DNA of 24,227 bases, taken from assembly GCA_002342985.1 (NCBI GenBank), contig DDRC01000132.1, positions 13,348 to 37,574 on the forward strand, in the 5' to 3' direction. This DNA is from Flavobacteriales bacterium UBA2426. GTDB lineage: Bacteria > Bacteroidota > Bacteroidia > Flavobacteriales_F > PHOS-HE28. Shown here piece by piece: positions 1 to 8,682 of the stretch; within the stretch, counting starts at the first letter, position 1, and every line of letters starts with the position of its first letter. The notes under the pieces were generated by a model, which saw nothing but the letters and a program-made list of their open reading frames with translations, did not search any database and was not told the DNA's origin. Made by a program: the position numbers and the translations under genes.

Positions 1-846
1 ATACAGACGCAGCACCACCCGGTTCCGTCCGGTCTCGCCCGGCGCATGGAGCGCACCGCCGGTGGGGAGCTCTACTACCACGACACCACCAACACCCAGA
101 CCGAGAACGGCACGCACGTGTGGACCTACCTGGCCTGGGAGGAGCTACGGCGCACCTGGCCGCGGCGGAGCGATCGAATGCTTGACGACCTCGATGACCG
201 CGGGCACCCGCTGTGGTCGACCTTGGTGCGCTACATGGCCTCGAAAGGCTTGCGCAAGGACAGCGCAGCGCTCATGTCCCTCACCGAAGGAGAAATCCGG
301 GCCATCGAGAGCGGGGTGCCCAATGCGGATGGGGAGACCGGCAGCGGTCTGCGGGCGCGGATCGAGGAGGTGCTCTTCGAGCTGGAGGTGTATCGGAGCA
401 CGGGCCTGGCAGGCGGGCATTCGGTGGCCATGCGACTCGAGTTCCTGCGTGCGGGATGGAGCATCGCGCGGGAGCATTGGTTCATGGGCGTCGGCACCGG
501 CGATACGCAGCGTGCCTTCGACGCGCACTATGCCTCCGTGGATTCCCCGCTCGGTGAGCAATGGCGGCTGCGGGCGCACAACCAGTACCTCACGCTCTGG
601 ATCTCCTTCGGAGCATTCGGTCTTGCGGCAGCACTCCTCCAGTGGTGGTGGCCGGCTTGGCGGCTCGGCGCCTGGCGCAGCCCGCTCTTCGCCTGCTGGG
701 CCATTGCCTTCGGCGTGTCGTGCCTCACGGATGACACGCTCGAGACCCAGGCAGGGGCGACGTTCTTCGCCTTGTACTATGCACTGTTCGTCTTCGGAGC
801 GCCGAAGCTCAGCGTGGCAGCAGCGCCAGCACCTGCTGCGGGGTGA
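1..846 (+). CDS. O-antigen ligase-like membrane protein, C-terminal part (5' truncated by window edge)
   Basis: The frame is open from base 1 with no stop, so the gene begins upstream; the first ATG at 46 is unlikely to be the true start. The last 281 residues are present. A soluble stretch leads to the pattern RLEFLRAGW...EHWFMGVGTGD...HNQYLTLWISFG, which resembles the large periplasmic loop and following helices of Wzy/WaaL-type O-antigen ligases and polymerases. These join or polymerise O-antigen at the outer face of the inner membrane. At least two hydrophobic segments follow, near the ends QYLTLWISFGAFGLAAALL and FFALYYALFVFG. The neighbours at 809-2552 are LPS-type glycosyltransferases, which fits a lipopolysaccharide or exopolysaccharide role. 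The 3' end overlaps the convergent GT9 gene by 38 bp. Polymerase versus ligase cannot be decided from this fragment. Confidence 0.7.
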   Translation: MQTQHHPVPSGLARRMERTAGGELYYHDTTNTQTENGTHVWTYLAWEELRRTWPRRSDRMLDDLDDRGHPLWSTLVRYMASKGLRKDSAALMSLTEGEIRAIESGVPNADGETGSGLRARIEEVLFELEVYRSTGLAGGHSVAMRLEFLRAGWSIAREHWFMGVGTGDTQRAFDAHYASVDSPLGEQWRLRAHNQYLTLWISFGAFGLAAALLQWWWPAWRLGAWRSPLFACWAIAFGVSCLTDDTLETQAGATFFALYYALFVFGAPKLSVAAAPAPAAG

Positions 847-1804
847 TGGCCTGGATGAGCGCGACGGCATCCCGGCTGTCCTGAGGCGGTGGCGCAACCA
901 GTGAATGCGCACGCGCGCCGATGGGGCCCCAGCGTCCCGGATGGATGGGCCGGACATCCGCATAGAGCCCGATGGCGGTGATGCCGCAGGCAGCGGCGAT
1001 ATGGAGCGGTCCGGTGCTGGCCGCCACCAAGGCTTGGCTGGCCCCGATGAGCGCGATCAGCTGGTGCAGGTCCAACCGGCCACCGGCATCCGCCACGTGC
1101 GCCAGGTTCAGCGGCAACCCCAACCGGTAGCGCTCAGCCTCTGCGGCCGTTCCCGTGATGATCGCGTGGTGGCGCTGTGGATCGAGGGCCTTGATGAGCT
1201 CCGCATAGCGCTCCAGCCCCCATTCCACGGCGCTGCCTTTCGAGAGCGGATGGAGCACCACATTGATGCGGTCGGGGCGGACGAGGGCAGCAACGGATGC
1301 CTCCGGCCGTGGCGCCGAGAAGCCCGAGAGACGGGTGAGCTCGTCCAAGGGCGGCAGGGCGTTGATGCCGAGCGGTGCCAGCAGCTTCACGTTGAGCTGC
1401 GCTTCGTGCAGGTCGCTTCGCCTGCGGCTGAAGGGGATGCGCTCATTGCAGGTGAGCCAGTGCCACCAGCGATGGCTGGTGCCGATGCGCAGTCCGATTC
1501 CGGCATGCTTGGCCCAGGCCGCCACGCGCCGCTCCGGGAAGACGTGCACGATGGCCGTGGCGCGAAGCGCTGCGAGTCGCGAAACGGCCCCCGCATCCCC
1601 CATGTCGAGCAGGTCCTCCAGTGCAATCGAATCGTCGATGTGCACGCAGCGACTGAGCACAGGCAGGGTGTAGCGGCGACCGATGAAGGTGATGCGCACC
1701 CCGGGAAGGCGCTGCTTGAGCAGGCCTGCCGATGGGAGCGTCAGCATCACATCACCGATGCTGTCGGTCCTGCTCAGGATGATATGATCAAGCGGCCGCC
1801 CCAT
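809..1804 (-). CDS. glycosyltransferase family 9 (heptosyltransferase-like)
   Basis: This 331-residue protein has the GT9 layout. The N-terminal Rossmann half starts with ILSRTDSIGDVMLTLP (about residues 9-24), the signature of ADP-heptose:LPS heptosyltransferases (WaaF/WaaC/RfaF type). The C-terminal half carries HPLSKGSAVEWG (about 185) and the nucleotide-sugar binding motif STGPLHIAAACG (about 263-274). Members transfer a sugar, usually heptose, from a nucleotide donor to the LPS core at the cytoplasmic face of the inner membrane. Its length is normal for the family. Its start overlaps the 3' end of the upstream GT2 gene by 17 nt, so the two are probably co-translated. Its 3' end overlaps the convergent O-antigen ligase-like gene. 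The exact sugar donor cannot be read from the sequence. Confidence 0.88.
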   Translation of the reverse strand: MGRPLDHIILSRTDSIGDVMLTLPSAGLLKQRLPGVRITFIGRRYTLPVLSRCVHIDDSIALEDLLDMGDAGAVSRLAALRATAIVHVFPERRVAAWAKHAGIGLRIGTSHRWWHWLTCNERIPFSRRRSDLHEAQLNVKLLAPLGINALPPLDELTRLSGFSAPRPEASVAALVRPDRINVVLHPLSKGSAVEWGLERYAELIKALDPQRHHAIITGTAAEAERYRLGLPLNLAHVADAGGRLDLHQLIALIGASQALVAASTGPLHIAAACGITAIGLYADVRPIHPGRWGPIGARAHSLVAPPPQDSRDAVALIQAITPQQVLALLPR

Positions 1805-2552
1805 GATCCTGCATCTCTTTCAGCTTCCGGTACTTCAGGTGTACGGCCCATGCGCTGAGCGTGGCGATGCGCCACCCGGCCCATCCATCGAGGAAACCGA
1901 GCTGAAGCGCATAGCCCTGCACGAACTTGACCACCGGGGCCAGCCACATGCGGATCGCACCGGTCCGCTTCCCTTGGGCGTGCATGGCGCGGGCATGCAG
2001 CGTGCTGTAGCGTTCGATGCGATCGCGGTGGTCCTCCACGCTGTGATAGGAGTAATGAAGCAGGTCGTGATCGAGGTCGATGACCCTGCACCCGTCCGGC
2101 AGGGCCAGTGTCTCATGCACATGCTCGCCCTCCCAGCGCGTGCCGGCCTTGGGGAACAGGCGCACCTTCGCATCGGGGTACCAGCCGCCATGCCTGACCC
2201 AGTGGCCGCAGTAGTTGGTGAGCCGCTTGAACCGGTAGGCACCGGCGAAGCCCTCTTCCTTCAACCGCTGAAGCTCCTCTCGCAAGCCGTCGGAAAGGGC
2301 CTCGTCGGCATCCAGCGAGAGGATCCAATCGTGCGCAGCAAAGGCGTTGGCGTGGTTCTTCTGGTCGCTGTAGTTGGTCCAGGCACGTTCGAGCACCCTT
2401 GCGCCGAGCGCTCCGGCGATCTCACGCGTGCGGTCGCTGCTGCCGGAGTCGACCACCACCGTCTCATCGGCGATTCCCTGGCAGGATTCCAGGCAGCGCG
2501 CGATGTTCCGCTCCTCGTTGTGCGTGATGATGATGACCGAGATGCGTGGCAT
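1788..2552 (-). CDS. glycosyltransferase family 2, WaaE/KdtX-like
   Basis: The protein starts at the ATG at 2552 (MPRISVIIITHNEERN) and has 254 residues. The open frame extends further upstream, but that part is antisense to the subtilase gene and looks non-coding. The GT-A fold motifs are clear: HNEERNIARCLES, then DETVVVDSGSSDRT (about 28-41), QKNHA, and the metal/nucleotide site LSLDADE (about 79-85). After these come GWYPDAKVRLF and the catalytic-region HVHE. This matches the WaaE/KdtX branch, which adds a hexose to LPS inner-core heptose in proteobacteria. Bacteroidota have many relatives of unproven specificity. It is followed with a 17-nt overlap by the GT9 gene, giving a small LPS-core gene pair. 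The protein is cytoplasmic or membrane-associated. Confidence 0.88.
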   Translation of the reverse strand: MPRISVIIITHNEERNIARCLESCQGIADETVVVDSGSSDRTREIAGALGARVLERAWTNYSDQKNHANAFAAHDWILSLDADEALSDGLREELQRLKEEGFAGAYRFKRLTNYCGHWVRHGGWYPDAKVRLFPKAGTRWEGEHVHETLALPDGCRVIDLDHDLLHYSYHSVEDHRDRIERYSTLHARAMHAQGKRTGAIRMWLAPVVKFVQGYALQLGFLDGWAGWRIATLSAWAVHLKYRKLKEMQDHGAAA

Positions 2553-2564
2553 GTCGATGGCCGC

Positions 2565-2572
2565 GAAAGCTA
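2565..2572 (-). promoter_or_regulatory. candidate -7 box for the GT2-GT9 pair
   Basis: The minus strand reads TAGCTTTC, seven of eight positions of the Bacteroidota -7 consensus TAnnTTTG, ending 12 nt before the GT2 ATG. No clear -33 TTG is seen. It lies directly after the hairpin at 2573-2614, so transcription could stop for the subtilase and restart for the glycosyltransferases here. Confidence 0.3.
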
Positions 2573-2614
2573 CATCGGCGCGCATGGCCCATTGGATAGC
2601 CACACGCGCCGATG
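2573..2614 (-). terminator. hairpin downstream of the subtilase gene
   Basis: The arms CATCGGCGCG (2573-2582) and CGCGCCGATG (2605-2614) form a perfect 10-bp stem. The stem can extend inward through a TG/TG internal loop into TGGC/GCCA. On the minus strand it begins 23 nt after the subtilase stop codon. Only a short T run (CTTTC) follows, so efficiency as an intrinsic terminator is uncertain. Confidence 0.45.
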
Positions 2615-2637
2615 CGGTACGCCAGGATGACCGGGGC

Positions 2638-5412
2638 CTACCAGAGATGCTCCACCACGAACCGGCCCTGGTGCACCGTTTCGCCATCCCGCTCGATGCG
2701 GTAGGCGTACATCCCGTTGGCCAGGAATGCCGTGGTGAGCGTCGCACGGCCGTTCTCCATGGCTTTTTGGGCCACCTGTCGGCCGGTGGCGTCATGCACC
2801 GTCATCAGCAGCCGGCCTTGGGCCCACGCCCCCTCCGCATCGATGAAGAGATCGCGGTCCGCTGGGTGCGGGAAAATCCGGACGGAGGGCCGCTCCTGGT
2901 CGTCCACTGATTGCGGCATCTCCACGGTTACCTGGGTGCGCTCGCTCTCGCAGCGCACCGCAGGCAGGCTCACTTCCCAATCGTAGAAGAAGTAATAGTA
3001 CGAGAGTCCGTTGCCGCCCGTGGCCGTGCTGGTGGTGATGCTGCCGAATCCGCCCAAGGGGTAAGGATAGGATTGGGCGCTGCCCAGGCCATCCCTCCAA
3101 AGCCCAGGGTTGCCGCTGGCCACGCGTAAGCCATAGGTGCCCGGCCCCGGAACCGTGAAGTCGAGCTGAACCCGGCTTTCACCCGCGGGTATGCTGAAAT
3201 TGCCTTGCACGAGGGTGTTGCCGGAACCATCCACCAGGGCAATGGGCCGGGTGCCGGCTGCATTCGCATAGACCTTCACCGAGCGGATCATGAAGGTCTG
3301 ATTGGCCGTGAAGACCTGGTAGTTGTTCGCGTTGGTGTGATGCTGCCCGCTCGTGGAGTTCGCCGTCTTCGCGCCGTAGGAGGAGACGGCGCCATTGTCC
3401 GCGCTGCTCGTGCACCAGAAACTGGTGGTGGCGCTGAGGAAGGGTGTGTTCCAGTCATTGCCGCTGCCGACGGCCGTGCCGCCCGCGGGGGCGTCGTACC
3501 AAGTGATGCCGCTCCCGCTGGCGCTCAGTGTCGCGGTTCCAGGGCCGGGCAACTGCACATTCGCTGCCGTTGGGGCCTCGGGCACCGGGATCACGGTCAC
3601 CTCGAACGGATCCGAAGCATAGGTTCCGCATTGGCCGGCGAGCGTGACGGTATAGCTGCCGGACTCCACCGGAGCGATGCTGGCGGTCTGAGCACCGGTG
3701 CTCCATGTGATGCCGCTGGCCGTGCTGGAGGTGAGCGTAAGCGGGGTGCCGGCGCAGACCACTGGATACGCGCTGGCGGTGATGACCGGTGCGCCCTCGC
3801 TCGGTGCGGCAAGGATGGTGCTGGGTGAGTAGCCGCTGCTTTCCTCGTCGCAGAGCACCTCCACTTGGAACTCATAGCCCAAGCAGGGGTCCAGCCCGTC
3901 CACGACCACCTCGGGCTCGGCGACCTCGGCCAGCTCTGTCCACTCCTCAGTGCCCAGCAGGCGGTACCGCACATTGAAAGGGCCCTCGCCGGTGGAATTC
4001 CAGCTGTAGGTGGCTGACGTGCCGTTCCGCGCCGCCAGCCCGCCATAGGGTGCCGGGCAGGTGCCGCAACCGGCCATGATCAGCTGCATGCTGTTGCCGG
4101 AGCTGATGCGGCCGCCTGTGACGGTATTCCCTGGCAGGTTGCCGGCCTGCTCAACGCCCTCGAAGAGCTTCTGGCGCACGTAAAGGGCCCCTTCCTGAGG
4201 GTCGGCCTGCACAAGCGCCATCAGGCTTGCACAGGGCGCGCTGTAGAGCAGGCCGATCACGCCTGCGGTGAGGGGCGTGGCGAAGCTGGTTCCGCTGGTA
4301 TTGCCGTAGCCTCCGCCGATGCTCGTGGTGCGTACGCTTTCTCCGGGTGCCCCCACGTCGATGGTGGTGGCCCCCCACGCGGAGAAGGTCCGCTGATCGT
4401 TGTTGTTGGTGGCGGTGACGCTGATCATGTAGTCGCTGCCGCAGGCCGTGGGCAGGTCGCCCACCACGTCCACGTTCACCGCGTTGTTCGCCGTGGCTCC
4501 GCAGTTCAGGATGCCCGCGGTGCCGAGCGTGTCGAACATGGCGCACCAGAGCGGCGAATTGGCCGGCTGGCCACCATCGATGCCCCAGCTGGCGCTCGTC
4601 GCCACGACGAAGGCGCCGCGCACGCCGTTGCTGCTGTTGTAGAGCCGCCGCATGCGGAGCGGATAGGTGTAGGCCGCCACTACCGCCGCCTCGTTGGTGC
4701 CGCCATAGTTCACCGGCATCAGCTTCACACTCCAGTTGGCGCCTACGACACCTGCGCCGTTGTTGCCCGTGGCACCGGCCATCCCTGCGCATTGGGTGCC
4801 GTGGCTGCCGCTGTACACGTTGTCGTTGTTGCTCGGGGTGTTCCAGCCCCGGCGGTCGTCGATGTATCCATTGCCATCGTCGTCGATGCCGTTGCCCGGG
4901 ATCTCGTCGTAGTTGATCCAAGCGTTGGCCGTGAGGTCAGGGTGCGTGAGGTCGGCGTTCTCGATGATTGCCACCACGATGGTGTCGCCAGTGGCCGTGA
5001 TGCCCCCGGTGCTGATGTCCCAAGCGGCCTCGCTGTCGATGTTCTGGTGGTGCCATACCTGACTGTACTGAGGGTCGTCTGGCACCGCGCGCTCCTTCAC
5101 GATGTGATTGTTCTGCGCCAGCTGCACGGCACCGTGGCTGCGGACGGCGCGGAGCATGCTCCATTGCGATTGCCGCTCGGGATCGAATCGCAGCAGCCAG
5201 GCGCGCATGGGTGCGCTCACCTCCTCCATCACGATCAAGCCCGTAGGGCTGCCATCCAGCGTGGCCAGGTCCTCCGCGATGCGCCGTGCCTCCATGCCGG
5301 GCTTCAGCATCACCAGGATGTCGCCGGGCACGTATTCGGTCTCGTTCAGCTGCGCGCTGGCCGAGCTCCAGGAGAGCAGGGCGATCGCGCACAGGGTCAG
5401 GGTCTTCTTCAT
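2638..5412 (-). CDS. secreted subtilisin-like (S8) protein with Ig-like region and T9SS sorting domain
   Basis: The protein has 924 residues. A Sec signal peptide (about 1-21, ending SASAQ) is followed by a propeptide-like region and an S8 peptidase domain (about 120-395). The His motif (HGT, His204) and Ser motif (GTSFATP, Ser376) are intact. The usual Asp-Thr/Ser-Gly motif reads Ile-Ile-Glu-Asn-Ala (Glu151), so the catalytic Asp position holds Glu. A fibronectin-III-like stretch (about 450-535) and a Bacteroidota Ig-like domain (about 540-607) follow. Next is a module of about 200 residues (612-814) also found in the protein at 16353-19172. A T9SS type A sorting domain (about 843-924, SVRIFPHPA...) ends the protein. 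It should cross the outer membrane through T9SS and be surface-anchored or released. Peptidase activity is probable but not certain because of Glu151. Confidence 0.9.
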   Translation of the reverse strand: MKKTLTLCAIALLSWSSASAQLNETEYVPGDILVMLKPGMEARRIAEDLATLDGSPTGLIVMEEVSAPMRAWLLRFDPERQSQWSMLRAVRSHGAVQLAQNNHIVKERAVPDDPQYSQVWHHQNIDSEAAWDISTGGITATGDTIVVAIIENADLTHPDLTANAWINYDEIPGNGIDDDGNGYIDDRRGWNTPSNNDNVYSGSHGTQCAGMAGATGNNGAGVVGANWSVKLMPVNYGGTNEAAVVAAYTYPLRMRRLYNSSNGVRGAFVVATSASWGIDGGQPANSPLWCAMFDTLGTAGILNCGATANNAVNVDVVGDLPTACGSDYMISVTATNNNDQRTFSAWGATTIDVGAPGESVRTTSIGGGYGNTSGTSFATPLTAGVIGLLYSAPCASLMALVQADPQEGALYVRQKLFEGVEQAGNLPGNTVTGGRISSGNSMQLIMAGCGTCPAPYGGLAARNGTSATYSWNSTGEGPFNVRYRLLGTEEWTELAEVAEPEVVVDGLDPCLGYEFQVEVLCDEESSGYSPSTILAAPSEGAPVITASAYPVVCAGTPLTLTSSTASGITWSTGAQTASIAPVESGSYTVTLAGQCGTYASDPFEVTVIPVPEAPTAANVQLPGPGTATLSASGSGITWYDAPAGGTAVGSGNDWNTPFLSATTSFWCTSSADNGAVSSYGAKTANSTSGQHHTNANNYQVFTANQTFMIRSVKVYANAAGTRPIALVDGSGNTLVQGNFSIPAGESRVQLDFTVPGPGTYGLRVASGNPGLWRDGLGSAQSYPYPLGGFGSITTSTATGGNGLSYYYFFYDWEVSLPAVRCESERTQVTVEMPQSVDDQERPSVRIFPHPADRDLFIDAEGAWAQGRLLMTVHDATGRQVAQKAMENGRATLTTAFLANGMYAYRIERDGETVHQGRFVVEHLW
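2971..3579 (-). repeat. shared surface-protein module, copy 1 (in the subtilase)
   Basis: Residues 612-814 of the subtilase align closely with residues 625-833 of the FG-GAP protein at 16353. Both contain PxPGTAxL, WYDxPxGG, TPFL, HTNAxNY, SVKVYANxAG, GESRV, YGLRV, GNPxLWRDG, and a closing YYFFYDWEV. The module sits just before the T9SS sorting domain in both proteins. Only protein-level similarity was judged by eye. Confidence 0.85.
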
Positions 5413-5434
5413 GGTTCCAAGGGCAGGTTCATCA

Positions 5435-5442
5435 CAAATTTA
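5435..5442 (-). promoter_or_regulatory. -7 box for the subtilase gene
   Basis: The minus strand reads TAAATTTG, a full match to the Bacteroidota -7 consensus TAnnTTTG, ending 22 nt before the subtilase ATG. This implies a leader of roughly 15-20 nt. No TTG is found at the expected upstream spacing, so the -33 element is weak or absent. The box makes independent transcription of the subtilase from murF-alr likely. Confidence 0.5.
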
Positions 5443-5521
5443 GGGGACCAGCGGTTCATGGAATCGGTTGAGGGACGGACCCTTGCACAAGGATGACGCA
5501 GGGCCTTGGAAGGCCGATGGA

Positions 5522-7996
5522 TCACCCCCGCACATGCACCCGCTTCACCCGCTGCGGGATGCTCGTGAGCACTTCATAAGGGATGGTGCCCAGGTCCCGC
5601 GCAAGCTCGGTGATGGGGTGCGCGGGGTCGAAGAGCACGGCGGCATCCCCGACCGAGCAAGGGATGCCGGTGACATCGATCATGCACATGTCCATGCACA
5701 CGCTGCCGATGATGGGCGCTGGCCTGCCGTGGACCCAGAGGCGGCCTGCACCGTTGCCCAGCCTGCGGGAGAGCCCGTCCGCATAGCCGAGCGGCACGGT
5801 GGCGATGATGCGGTCGCCCTGCACGATGCCCCGACGGCCATAGCCGATGGTGGTGCCATGGGGAGCGCGCTTGAGCTGGGCAAGGACGGTGCGCAGGGTG
5901 GACGCGTGCTGCAGCTGCCCGGTCTCCTGGGCATCCACACCGATGCCATGCAGGCCGATGCCGAGGCGCACCAGGTCGAAGTGCGCCTCTTTCCAGCGCG
6001 TGGCGCCCCCGGAATTCGCGATGTGGAGCAAGGGTCGGTACCCGAGCATCGCGATGAGCGCCTCGGCCATGCGGGTGAACGCGGCGATCTGCTCCCGTGT
6101 GAATTCATCGTGCTGCGGATCTTCGCTGGCGGCCAGGTGCGATAGGATGGAGGCGATGCGCACGCGCCGCTGCCCCTTCAGTGATTCCAGCAGCCTGGGC
6201 AGCTCCTCCTCCGTGAATCCGAGCCGGCGCATGCCCGTGTCGAGCTTCAGGTGTATCGGGGGCGCGTCGGCATGCAGCCTGGCGAACCGCATCGCCTCTG
6301 CCAAGGAACGTTCGTCGTACACCTCGGCCTCCAAGCGGAAGCGGTGCAGCACGTCCATGGGCACAGACTCGGGATTCATCACCAGGATGGGCGTGGCGAT
6401 CCCGTTCTGCCGCAGCTCGATGCCCTCGTCGGCATAGGCTACGCCGAGGTAGTCGACCTGTTCGTGCGCGAAGAGCCGGGCCAGTTCCAAGGCGCCGCCG
6501 CCATAGCCGAAGGCCTTCACCATGGCCATCACGCGGGTGCCGGGGGCAAGGAGCGCCCGGTAATGGTTCAGGTTGTGCCGGATGGCCTCCAGGTCGATCT
6601 CGAGCACCGTGCCATGGACCTGTCTCTGCCAGCGCTGCGCGATGCGCTCCAAGCCGTACGCCCGGGCGCCCTTGATGAGCACGGCGTGCTGCTCGAGCGT
6701 GGCGGGGGACACGGATTCCGCCAGCTCCTGCGCATCGGCATAGTGCTCCACCCGCGATGCGAAGCCGAAGCTGCGCCGGCTGAGCTCGGGGCCCACGGTG
6801 AGCACCGTGGCGACCTGCGCACGCTGAAGCAGCTCCTCCACCTTCGCATACTTGGCTTCCGCCTCGCCCGCCCCGCCCACCAGGTCGGAGAGGACCACGG
6901 CTTTCCGGCGGCCAGCGGCCAGGGCATCCAGGTGCTCCAGTGCAATGGCCAGCGAGGCCGTGTCGTTGCTGTAGGCGTCATTCAGGAGCGTCATTCCGTG
7001 CACGCCTTCCACCGCTTCCATGCGCATGCTCACGGCTGGCAGGTGCGGGGTGCGTTCCTGGATCCACGCCGGTTCGCAGCCCAAGTGCAGCAGCAGCGTC
7101 ACGCAATGCAGGGCGTTCTCCGCTGAGGCATGGTCACTGAAGGGGATGTCGAAGGCGAAGTCGAAACGCTCGCCGGCCACCCGAAGGCGCATCCCATGGG
7201 GAAGCGCCTCCTCGCGCACCACGTGCAGCCAACCGTTGCGCTCGCGCGACCAGCCCCTCAGGGCCGCGCCCCGTCCGGCACCGCTGGCATGAAGGGCCTC
7301 CGCCACGGCCGGGTGGTCGGCGCAGAACACGACGGCCTTCGCCTGGCCGAACAGCTGCGCTTTCTCCAGTGCCTTGGCCCGGTCATCCGTGAAGCCCTCG
7401 CCGTGGGCCGGGCCGATGTTGGTGAAGATGCCGATGGTGGGGTGGATCATCGACCGCAGGCGGTTCATCTCCCCCGGCCGGCTGATGCCCGCCTCGAAGA
7501 TCCCCAGCGTGTGCTCGGGCCTGAGCGACCATACGCTCAGCGGCACGCCTACCTGCGAGTTCCAGCTGCCCGGGCTGCGCACGATGTGCTCGCGGTCGCG
7601 CAGCAGCTGGAAGAGCCATTCCTTCACCACCGTCTTGCCATTGCTGCCTGTGATGCCGATGATGGGCGCGGTGTGCAGCCCGCGGTGCCAGGCGGCCATG
7701 CGCTGCAGCGCGTCCAGGGTGTCTGCCGCCACGAGCACATTGGCTTCCTCCAGCCCTTCGGCATGGCGCGGCTCGCTCACCAGGAAGTTGCGGATGCCGC
7801 GGGCGTACAGCTCGCGCAGGAACCGATGTCCATCGTGCCGCTCGCCCCGCAGGGCGATGAAGAGCGTATCAGCGGCGGAGAAGGGCTTGCGCGAATCGAT
7901 GCTGAGGTGCGCGATCTGCGGGTCGCTGCAGCGCTGAGCCCAGTGGGCGCCGGCGGCTTCGGCCAGCTGCGATAGCCTGTGGCCGATGGCGGTCAT
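5522..7996 (-). CDS. murF-alr: bifunctional UDP-MurNAc-tripeptide:D-Ala-D-Ala ligase / alanine racemase
   Basis: This 824-residue fusion makes two peptidoglycan precursors' steps in one chain. The N-terminal MurF half (about 1-455) has the ATP loop GITGSNGKT (114-122), the Mur ligase motifs FEAGIS (167-172) and NDAYSND (339-345), and adds D-Ala-D-Ala to UDP-MurNAc-tripeptide. The C-terminal alanine racemase half (about 460-824) carries the PLP lysine in MVKAFGYG (Lys494) and the second catalytic tyrosine in TIGYGRRG (Tyr719). It converts L-Ala to D-Ala. The fusion and its length are typical of Bacteroidota. The start at 7996 was chosen because it begins the conserved MurF sequence and forms an ATGA overlap with the tdk stop; the longer upstream frame is a shadow of tdk. 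The two genes are therefore probably translationally coupled. Confidence 0.95.
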   Translation of the reverse strand: MTAIGHRLSQLAEAAGAHWAQRCSDPQIAHLSIDSRKPFSAADTLFIALRGERHDGHRFLRELYARGIRNFLVSEPRHAEGLEEANVLVAADTLDALQRMAAWHRGLHTAPIIGITGSNGKTVVKEWLFQLLRDREHIVRSPGSWNSQVGVPLSVWSLRPEHTLGIFEAGISRPGEMNRLRSMIHPTIGIFTNIGPAHGEGFTDDRAKALEKAQLFGQAKAVVFCADHPAVAEALHASGAGRGAALRGWSRERNGWLHVVREEALPHGMRLRVAGERFDFAFDIPFSDHASAENALHCVTLLLHLGCEPAWIQERTPHLPAVSMRMEAVEGVHGMTLLNDAYSNDTASLAIALEHLDALAAGRRKAVVLSDLVGGAGEAEAKYAKVEELLQRAQVATVLTVGPELSRRSFGFASRVEHYADAQELAESVSPATLEQHAVLIKGARAYGLERIAQRWQRQVHGTVLEIDLEAIRHNLNHYRALLAPGTRVMAMVKAFGYGGGALELARLFAHEQVDYLGVAYADEGIELRQNGIATPILVMNPESVPMDVLHRFRLEAEVYDERSLAEAMRFARLHADAPPIHLKLDTGMRRLGFTEEELPRLLESLKGQRRVRIASILSHLAASEDPQHDEFTREQIAAFTRMAEALIAMLGYRPLLHIANSGGATRWKEAHFDLVRLGIGLHGIGVDAQETGQLQHASTLRTVLAQLKRAPHGTTIGYGRRGIVQGDRIIATVPLGYADGLSRRLGNGAGRLWVHGRPAPIIGSVCMDMCMIDVTGIPCSVGDAAVLFDPAHPITELARDLGTIPYEVLTSIPQRVKRVHVRG

Positions 7997-8589
7997 CGGC
8001 GCTCGGCGACGGGTTGGGCCAGCGCTTGGTCGAAGCAGGCGCGGCAGAGCGGCTGGTAACTGTCCTTCTCGCCGAGCAGCACCAGTTCCTCGCCGGTGCT
8101 GATGCGATGGCTGAAGTTGGCAAGGCCCCCGCAGCGCATGCAGATGGCATGCACCTTGGTCACGTACTCGGCCATGCTCATCAGGCGCGGCATCGGCCCG
8201 AACGGCCTTCCCATGAAGTCCATGTCGAGCCCGGCGGCGATGACGCGCACGCCCGAGGAGGCCAGCTCGCTGCATACCTGAGGGAGCCCCTCATCGAAGA
8301 ATTGCGCCTCGTCGATGCCCACCACCTCGATATCGCCAGCCAGCAGCAAGAGGTTGCTGCTGCTCGGCACCGGCGTGCTGCGGATGCTGGTGCTGTCATG
8401 GCTCACCACTTCCGCCTCCGCGTAGCGGGTGTCCACGCTGGGCTTGAAGATCTCCACACGCTGCCGGGCGAACTCCGCGCGGCGCAGCCGCCGGATGAGC
8501 TCCTCCGTCTTGCCGCTGAACATGCTGCCGCAGATGACCTCGATCCAGCCCTTGCGGGGTGCGCGGCTGCCGGTATGCTCCAGGAACAT
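7993..8589 (-). CDS. tdk: thymidine kinase
   Basis: The 198-residue protein starts at 8589 (MFLEHTGSR). It is a type II thymidine kinase, phosphorylating thymidine to dTMP for nucleotide salvage in the cytoplasm. The P-loop [10 protein letters not shown] (about 21-30) and the catalytic-acid motif DEAQFF are present. The lasso-region pattern [16 protein letters not shown] and two zinc Cys pairs (CxxC near residue 153 and CRAC near 185) are also intact. The long frame upstream of 8589 is antisense to the next gene and was rejected. The gene ends in an ATGA overlap with murF-alr, and it is divergent from the gene at 8683. The MFLE N-terminus closely resembles Bacteroidota Tdk. Confidence 0.96.
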   Translation of the reverse strand: MFLEHTGSRAPRKGWIEVICGSMFSGKTEELIRRLRRAEFARQRVEIFKPSVDTRYAEAEVVSHDSTSIRSTPVPSSSNLLLLAGDIEVVGIDEAQFFDEGLPQVCSELASSGVRVIAAGLDMDFMGRPFGPMPRLMSMAEYVTKVHAICMRCGGLANFSHRISTGEELVLLGEKDSYQPLCRACFDQALAQPVAERR

Positions 8590-8640
8590 CGCTTGGGCGG
8601 AAGCGCCAGCGGCGCATGCCGAGGCGTTTTGCGGGTGCGG

Positions 8641-8648
8641 CGAAAATA
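8641..8648 (-). promoter_or_regulatory. candidate -7 box for tdk-murF-alr
   Basis: The minus strand reads TATTTTCG, seven of eight positions of TAnnTTTG, 51 nt upstream of the tdk ATG in the divergent gap 8590-8682. It is the only AT-rich spot of that gap. No -33 TTG is evident, so this is tentative. Confidence 0.3.
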
Positions 8649-8682
8649 GGGATCTTCGTCCGGGACCTGCGGGAACGGTCCG

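Noticed and set aside
5481..5515. Two short palindromes (CCTTG/CAAGG and GGCCT/AGGCC) after murF-alr as a terminator
   Set aside because: The stems are only 5-6 bp, with very small loops and no T run, so support is too weak to call a terminator.
7997..8275. N-terminal extension of the murF-alr frame
   Set aside because: It is an out-of-frame shadow of tdk; conserved MurF starts at 7996 with an ATGA overlap.
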